This document shows positions 57,119-64,000 of a DNA stretch of 64,000 nt, piece after piece. This DNA is from Hymenochaete sp. R1 (taxonomy: Eukaryota; Basidiomycota; Agaricomycetes; Hymenochaetales; Hymenochaetaceae). A model generated the notes under the pieces. The model worked only from the letters and a program-made list of their open reading frames with translations. It was not told where the DNA came from and did no database searches. A program made the position numbers and the translations under genes. The stretch lies in assembly GCA_019400425.1 (NCBI GenBank), contig JAFREE010000078.1:1-64000 (forward strand). The letters are read 5' to 3'. Each line of letters opens with the position of its first letter. Positions within the stretch are counted from its first letter, which is position 1.

Positions 57119-60100
57119 ATGCCGCGAGGCGTCCCGAACGCAAAGAAAGATGAATTGGGGATGCGCTACACGTCCTTCCATAGCCCTATCTTGTGCGTCC
57201 CGGTGGTCGGCTTTGTCTCTCACAGAATAACATTCTCACAAAATCCTTGAACACCGACTCACATAGGGCAAACCCCAAGCTCAATGCATCAACGTACTTG
57301 AAATACGATCATCAGACCCTATGGGCTCGGAACGCTCTCAACAAACCTCGAGGTCCAGAAGAGGCGCCAGAGGTTTGTCCGACCATCCATTTTTTTGTTT
57401 GTTCTTGCAGGCGTCTTGGAGTCCTGGCATTTATCATTGATCATTGACTAATGATTTGAATTTCCGACCTTCTCAGAGTCGTCGGGGCTCAAAAGTCCTT
57501 GTCATCCATCCCGGTTCACGTTCTCTGCGAATCGGACGCGCCTCAGACGTCGCGCCTGTCACCATCCCGCATGTCATCGCCCGCAAACTACACCACGGCC
57601 CAGCGGAACCGCGGGTTCCGTTATCGTGTATTCTGAGACCGAAGCCTACGGAGGAGCCGTTGCAGGAAGGGATGTTGAATGTTGCCAAAGATGACCCGGT
57701 AAGTGAAAGTTGTTAACTTCGGCGTTCCAAAACTCCCGGTGCCAGTTTAAGATGCTGAATGCTAATGTGTCGTTACGTGTTCACTTCTGGAAGGTCGACG
57801 AAAAGATTGATGCTATTGGGTCGTCGTTGAGGGATAGAATGAAGTTCTATAAACTCAGAATCGTTCAGAACGCGTCAATCGTTGCAGCGAACTTTAATGC
57901 TATGATCGAGGGCGAGGAAGCGCCTTTGACCGACATGGAGCGGAGCCCCGCCGGAGGGGATGTACTTGTGGGTGAAAAAGTGAGGCTCGGTATTCCTGTT
58001 GTGTGGGCTCAAGTATTGACAAGGTGAAAAACATGAATCTAGGTGTACGAACTACCTGAAGATGCACATCTGGATGGGTATACAATCAGATGGCCCCTTT
58101 ATGCTGGAAGGTTCAACAGTCAAGACTATAAGTCACGACAACATGTTTTGGATGACATTGACACAATTTGGAGGGCGACGCTTTCGGAAAAGTTGGGTAT
58201 TGAACCGAATACGTTCAAAGTAAGTCAATTTTGGAGTATACCTTATTCGTGTTGATTGTGCAGGGTTCTGCAGGAATACTCCGTAGTGCTCGTAATACCT
58301 GATATCTGGGATCGATCATACGTGAGCGAACTGGTTGACATGCTTTTCACGAGGATGGAATTCAGGCAAATTGTCTGCCAGCAAGTACGGAATGATTTCA
58401 GACCCGCTTCCTGTGCTTATGCCCGTGATAGGAATCATTGGCTGCAACCTATGGAGCAGGCATATCAAATGCATGTGTCATCGATCTTGGTGCTGTCAAA
58501 ACAAGTGTAGCGTGCGTGGATGATGGTCTGGTCCTCGGGGATACGAGGTCTGTTTTCGCTGAATCCCCAGATGTTTTTTTTGTGATGTTTTCTTCAGAAT
58601 ATCGTTGTCCATCGGCGGCGACGACATATCGGAATTCCTATACGTTCTCTTAGATAGGATACGATTCCCTTACAAAGAAATGGATCTGATTCGGATGTAC
58701 GACTGGGCGGTGATAGAAGACCTCAAGTGCAGGATTTGTACGCTAAACGAGGTAACGGGTTTCACTAGTTCGCCGTGCCGTGACATCTTTGCTGAGGGTC
58801 AGGAAGAACGATGTAGGGCTAAACTTGTACGACTTCTGGGTACGAAGGCCACGTACGAAGCCCGTGAAGTATGGATTGCGGGCGTATGACGAGGTTATTC
58901 TAGCTCCGATGGTGCGTTTTCGATGTGTATATCCCGAGTTCTGTCGGGAGAGATGAGACGATCTTATGATAGCTATTGTTCGAACCCCGGGTCGTTGAAT
59001 ATGATGCAAAGAGGCCATGGCTAATCCCATCCCGGAACCCCGACATAACCGATGAGATGGCCGAGTTCATTCATGACCAACTGGTGGGACTGCTTTCATC
59101 CATCTAAAGATAAATTATCGAGCTCACACCGGCTTTTTATCGTATAGTCTAGCGCCATGTTGATCTCGACGCAGCATTTAATTCCACAAGTGCCTCCTCC
59201 AGCTCCCGCGATGCAGGTTTCATCTGAAGACGCATCGCCGATGCCTCTAGAGGGTATGCAATTTTTGCACAGTTTCATTGCTGAATATTGGCCTTGACAA
59301 GAAACTCAGTCCCGAAGCTCGAAAACGGAATCAAACCAGATATAATAGATGTCGATGTTGAAATTCCCGATGTTGACGAGCCCAAAGTCAAATCGGAATC
59401 GGAAGAAAATTCTGCTAAAGCATCGGCTACTTCAACACCGGCCCCGGTTCAAGAACAAGAAGCTTCTGGTGAAACGGATCAACTTCAGCCTTCGATGGAC
59501 CCGACAAATAATGCGGGAGTCTCCAATGCAGGGCCAGTTCCGACTGGAGATAGCACCGAGGGGGTAAACACGTCTGAGGCGACTCCTGCCCCACCTTTGG
59601 ATGAAGCTTATACCCCTGCTATGCCTGTGAATCAAACGTTCCTTGGCGGGTACCCAATAGATGTGCCATTCGAAGCGGGTAAACTGCCTTTGGACGTCGC
59701 GGTTTTCAATAGCGCACGCGCCGCTGGCGGAGATGACCGCATACGCAAATATCTACAAGCGATCCTCTTGATTGGTGGAGGTGCGCTTACACCCGGGATG
59801 GCGCACGCCGTTGAAAGCAGGTAAAGAAACCCTTTTAAATTTGGATCAACGTTTTGCTCGGACCGGTCTTTCGCCCCGCAGTCACTTTCAAATTTGCATT
59901 CTTCTGAATGTCGCTCCTCACTCGTCTTGTCTTTTGACTCTTTCGTAGGCTCCAGGCAATCGCGACACCGCTCGTACCAAACATGGAAAAGGTGCAAATC
60001 ATCCCTTCCCCGAAGGATGTCGATCCACGGATGTTGGCGTGGAAGGGCGCCGCCGTTCTCGGGAAGATGGATGCCGTTTCAGACTTGTGGGTCACCGGAG

Positions 60101-60351
60101 CTGACTGGGTACGTTTCGTCTACGCATCTTTATCTCCCTATCTATCGAATCTCTCGACGTCTTTTGACATGTATCGGAGATTTCCTATGTTTCATTGTTC
60201 CGAAAGTGCTCTATCCTGGCGCCCGTATCACGATTTCTTGGTGTCAACTTCTTGGTCATGTGGTTCTGACATTTCTCTCTCTCTTTTGATTGTCTAGAAC
60301 GTCTTTGGTATGCGTGCACTTAAGGAGCGCTGCTTTTTCCTTCAATACTGA
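57119..60351 (+). CDS. ARP8: Actin-related protein 8 (INO80 complex)
   Basis: Nuclear actin-related subunit of the INO80 chromatin remodeller, where Arp8 with Arp4 and actin binds the HSA region and linker DNA. ATG 57119 gives MPRGVPNAKKDELGMRYTSF. Then NPKLNASTYLKYDHQTLWAR, SKVLVIHPGSRSLRIGRASD (the degenerate phosphate-1 region of Arp8), MLNANVSLRVHFWKVDEKID, RFNSQDYKSRQHVLDDIDTI, EYSVVLVIPDIWDRSYVSEL, NACVIDLGAVKTSVACVDDG (phosphate-2-like) and LSIGGDDISEFLYVLLDRIR. An acidic insertion with Pro/Ser (about 59290-59620) is typical of Arp8. After it come YLQAILLIGGGALTPGMAHA, DPRMLAWKGAAVLGKMDAVS and ADWNVFGMRALKERCFF. TGA at 60349-60351. Many introns; roughly 770 residues. Confidence 0.9.
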
Positions 60352-61242
60352 ATGCTCGACGAGATGGTTCGTCCGACCCCGTTCTAAGTTTGAGTATCTT
60401 GATCCGATCTCAATATCAGACGGGATCCGGTATCCGATTCCGATGTGTGTGGTAAATTTAACACCCTTCTCGGAGCAGGTTTTGTGTGTACTTTGTGTTT
60501 CCCAATTCTTGCTGACTATTCACACCTGCTAAACTTTTACAAGTCCATTTGTACGTGAGAATGCGAAAGCGTAAACTGAAAACCGAGAGTCTATGCATGT
60601 AATCTATCGGCGCCACCTCCATACATATACACACTTCGAGAGCTCATTCCACCGTCCACCTCCTCGGTCATACCTGAAATGGACGTTGCAATCATACCCT
60701 CTTCTTCGTCGAATCGCTCATTACGGTATGCATTGTTCTCACCGTGGTGTTCGAGAGCCTCGTTTCGAAAGAAAGAACGGAAGAAGCAAGGAAAAGGAGG
60801 GATTTGGAGAGGAGGGGGCGGGAGCGTAGGCCCCCGCCTTCTCATTCTCATGATCTTGATCAATTCAAAAGGCTTGGGCTTCTAGGTCGCAGGCGTTCTT
60901 CTTCTCACCTGGCTCGATGCAACAACGTGTTCGGGGCGGTAAAATTAAAGAAAAAAGCTTGTCTAATGTTGAATTTACCCCAGACCCTCCTCTCTTTTTC
61001 ACCTCCTTTTCGTATGTGGCCCGATACGATAGGAAGGGAAGGAGGAAGGAGGGGAATGCGGCCTTTGGCTAAAGATAGCTGAGCCTCTTCAGTTTTTTTT
61101 CTTGCGTTGACGTCGAAGGATTGTGATTATAATCATGATCAAGATTGTAATAGAATTAGGGATGAAACTCGTGCCCAAGGCTTCGTATCCATTCCGTTCT
61201 CTCTTCCAGTCCACTGCACTGAATCGTATTCAGTTGACCCAC

Positions 61243-61269
61243 TCATTCATTCATTCATTCATTCATTCA
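61243..61269. repeat. (TCAT)n microsatellite
   Basis: Nearly seven perfect TCAT units in the gene-free right-hand region. Confidence 0.9.
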
Positions 61270-62080
61270 CTCTTTGGGTGTCTTCTCCCGCTCCCGCATC
61301 GACAATTGGGGCAAGCGGGGCGATTGACAAATTACTTTTGAATGTATTTGGACGGGATACGAGATGTGTGCGAAGGGGGAGATTAGTAGGCTCCGGCCAT
61401 GTTCTTGGGAAGTTATTACTGTACATGCGTGCATGTATGAGAGGGGGGTTTCGGCATCGGTGTCATACGCAAAGATAGATACCGGGTCGAGCTTTTACGT
61501 GGTTCGGTCACACCATCCAGTTCGTTCCAACACCTTGGCCAGCCCCCTGCCTTCCTTTTTTTTCATCTGCTTGTCGGATTTTATGATGGCGCGGCTTTGA
61601 CCGCTGCTCTTTCCGGTTGGAGGAATGAAAAACGTGAAGATCCACTACGGGCCGCCGTCCCTCCTCCTCCCTCCTCCCTTGGACATCTCAATGCCTGAAC
61701 ATGCATCGTGTTTCATCCGCGCCGTGTCATCATTTGTAAATCTCGTACGCGTTCACGTAGTATACATTGATTCGCCCGGGCGCATTGATCGTGATCTCCC
61801 AGAGCGTTATTTCCATCGGAAACAAGAAGAAGAGAATAAGAAATAACTGATGCCGCTGTATTAGCTGTATTCCTTGGGACTTTGGGATGACGAGAAGAGC
61901 AGATCTCGATTCGGTAGCAATCATTCAGGTATGACAAGAAGACCTACTTGAGTATATGGGACATGGGGAAGAAACGCCGACAAACAAGACAAGACAAAAG
62001 ATAGAGAGCGTCGGCATCAGCGCGAGAGTGAGTGAGTGAGAAGGCGTCTAAACATCCCGACGTCAATCTTCCTTGTCTCG

Positions 62081-62115
62081 TCTGCTTCTGCTTCTGCCTC
62101 TGCTTCTTCTTCTTC
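62081..62115. repeat. TTC/CTG-rich simple repeat
   Basis: Imperfect CTGCTT/CTTCTT repeat of about 35 bases. Confidence 0.8.
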
Positions 62116-62683
62116 GCCATCCTCGCCTCGCCCTTCGGTTTTTCCCACTCTGCCTGCAAGAAGGAAGCGCGTCTGACATGCCGTACCGTACTGTTCCGTT
62201 CCGTCTCTGAAAAAAAAAGTACCATCGCTATTCCGAGCTGGACGTGTAAAAGCCGACCATTCATGTATCATCGTGTGAATCGTGTACGTACCTTCAAACA
62301 CTTCACTGTGACGGGGCCGGGCAGAAAACCAAACTTCTTCCGATTTTCAATTTTTACGACCTCGCCAAAAGGCCATTGACGAAACGGAATGCAAAAGGCG
62401 AAGGCGCTGACGCTAATCTCCGAGGTCGGCAACGACAAGTCGAAGAAAAAAGTTATTTTCGTCGAGTTTTGTGAAAGGCGGACGGGATGCGATGATGCGA
62501 CTCGGATATGTGTCGTGTCGTCACGGTGTCTGCATGCAATAAGAGCTGAAATCCGACACACAGACACAGGAGACCACACCACTGTACATAGAGCCAGTAC
62601 ACCATCGGGATCAGAGTATCAGATAGCTGTATACGTGGACGTTGTTTCACTGTTGCTGCTGCTGCACAAACAAACAAATGCAT

Positions 62684-62709
62684 CGGCGGGCGGCGGCGGC
62701 GGCGCGGGC
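62684..62709. repeat. CGG-rich simple repeat
   Basis: Run of GGC/CGG units of about 26 bases, following a GCT-rich and CAAA-rich stretch. Confidence 0.8.
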
Positions 62710-64000
62710 GTACGGGGCGACAGACGGCTGGCTCGCCCAGGCGCTCAAGACCTTACTCGAATCTCTGATGACGATGATGTGTCATGCTCCCAAATCGGTA
62801 TTTTTGGAGTTTAAATCTAAGTATTTGTACCTGTTTGTTTCTTCCGCGCCGCCTTCCCTCGCTCGCTCGGCCGGTCGGTTAAGGCAAAGCCGCAACTTGA
62901 ATGGGCATTGGCGGGCGGGGCGGACGCGCGCGGGCGCAGCGCGAGTCTTTCGCAGATCTGCATATGATATCCCAGATCTCTTTTCTTTTATCTATCTATC
63001 TATCCTTATCCCATAAATCAAATTTAGTACGTAATAAAATAAAATTGACCGCTCCAGTTCCCTTTCTAGATCTCTATCGAATTTGGGTTCGTCCGCCGAC
63101 AGACTGACAGTCAAGTGTCTTTTTCTCTCTTTTCGTTCAGTTTTCTTTCAGGAAATTCCACAAGAAGCGAAGCTCTCTCCAGAGATCTGCTTCCCATCCA
63201 TGTAGTTTCTTGACGCAATTAATGATTTTCGCTACTTGTCCCCCGCCGGCTTCGGCCACCGGGACAATATGCTTTCCTCTTTTGGTTCCGGCTGATTCTT
63301 GATTTTCCCTCAATCCCGATCCCGATTCGAAGCGCGATTCTCGATTCCTCTTTCGCTCACACAGCAAACTGTAAGCAAGCTCAAAACCCACCCTCGCGCC
63401 TTCCCGAGCGGACTTGAACAGCGAACAGCTCAAACGCTGGCTGGCAGCCCACTCCCGCTCCCGCTCCCCCCACCAGTGTTCCCGATTCCCGAGTCTCCGG
63501 AGCCGCTCACAGTGACAGTAAGTAATGCCGAAGAAGAAAAGAAAAGAAAAAACAAATTCACCAAAGCCGCTGGAACCGACTGGCCTTCTTCTTCTTCTTC
63601 CGCTTCTCTTTGTCTAAGCCTTCTCGATAGGCCTTCTCGACCTTCTTTCCGCTTCGCTTCTTTTCTCCACCATCTCACACCACTCCTCCCACTGGCACTC
63701 AGCCGATTCTATTCTATTCCATTTGTTTGGCTGGCTATTTTCTGCGAGAACTATAACATATGCATATGCGTGTTGAGTACTACTTCCACGCACGGCTACG
63801 GCTACGGCCACAATTCCGTATCTCCGCGACTAGGTCCGAGTAGTCCGATTTCGACGTCAGCGCCAGCGCCGCCAGCCTGAACTTCTTCCTCGAAACCTTC
63901 AAAAAAAAAGGTGGGCAGTGGCAGGAAGCAACTTCAACTTGAAAGGTCGCGGTGCGCCTCGGAGTAGAAAAGTGTAACTTGAGGGGGGAAAGGGCTCCGG

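Larger units (their letters stand above)
60352..64000. other. 3.6 kb without a recognised gene
   Basis: No convincing gene. Frames on both strands (for example 63299-63880 plus) are low-complexity Ser/Pro/Arg translations. The region carries ATTC, TTC/CTG, CGG and TATC simple repeats and pyrimidine-rich stretches around 63300-63900, like a long Agaricomycete promoter and 5' UTR for a gene beyond the right edge. A small gene or non-coding RNA cannot be excluded. Confidence 0.5.

Noticed and set aside
63299..63880. 193-codon plus frame at the right edge
   Set aside because: Translation of pyrimidine-rich low-complexity DNA (Ser/Pro/Leu runs) with no domain; more like a 5' UTR.

Overview
This window is nuclear DNA of a filamentous basidiomycete, most likely a mushroom-forming Agaricomycete. 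The evidence is dense gene packing on both strands, many introns of about 45-65 nt with GTRNGT donors and short pyrimidine tracts, DUF6533-type seven-helix membrane proteins, and tandem secreted or membrane ectodomain proteins. Conserved fungal housekeeping genes (COQ6, TRM82, ZNHIT2, ARP8, a ZIP transporter, a GH5 exo-glucanase, an R3H-SUZ protein) confirm it. I saw no rRNA, credible tRNA, CRISPR or prokaryotic feature. Exon edges were read by eye and are approximate unless stated.

Layout. 1-8.2 kb: a DUF6533 membrane protein (5' end missing or displaced by a small inverted-repeat cluster), a signal peptide/ectodomain/TM protein with a PPPY tail, an unassigned spliced gene, mitochondrial ubiquinone hydroxylase COQ6, and a second DUF6533 gene with an in-frame stop. 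9.2-13.5 kb: two intronless head-to-tail paralogues of an unrecognised ~540-residue family; a third copy is at 31.6-33.2 kb on the other strand. 14.3-24.5 kb: TRM82 (tRNA m7G methyltransferase subunit), a membrane-Smr fusion, an orphan single-exon gene, a DUF1771-Smr gene abutting a membrane/His-rich gene at TAAATG, and ZNHIT2. 24.6-31.3 kb: a mini membrane protein, two tandem F-box-like genes, an EXPERA/TMEM97 protein and a poorly resolved multi-exon locus. 33.5-36.6 kb: a tandem duplication of an ectodomain/TM protein in which one copy has a one-base deletion and no recognisable TM segment. 37.6-60.4 kb: mostly core genes (ZIP Zn transporter, GH5 exo-1,3-beta-glucanase, TM-anchored FAD oxidoreductase, R3H-SUZ RNA-binding protein, vacuolar amino-acid transporter, a basic nuclear-looking protein, ARP8). 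60.4-64 kb: no recognisable gene, rich in simple repeats.

The core genes act in unrelated pathways (coenzyme Q, tRNA modification, snoRNP/R2TP assembly, zinc import, wall remodelling, INO80 chromatin remodelling), so there is no pathway cluster. The best candidate for something undescribed is the three-member intronless family with a conserved CX4C-x-LEY motif and a QLRKVR-x-F-x2-GR motif. Its function is unknown to me.
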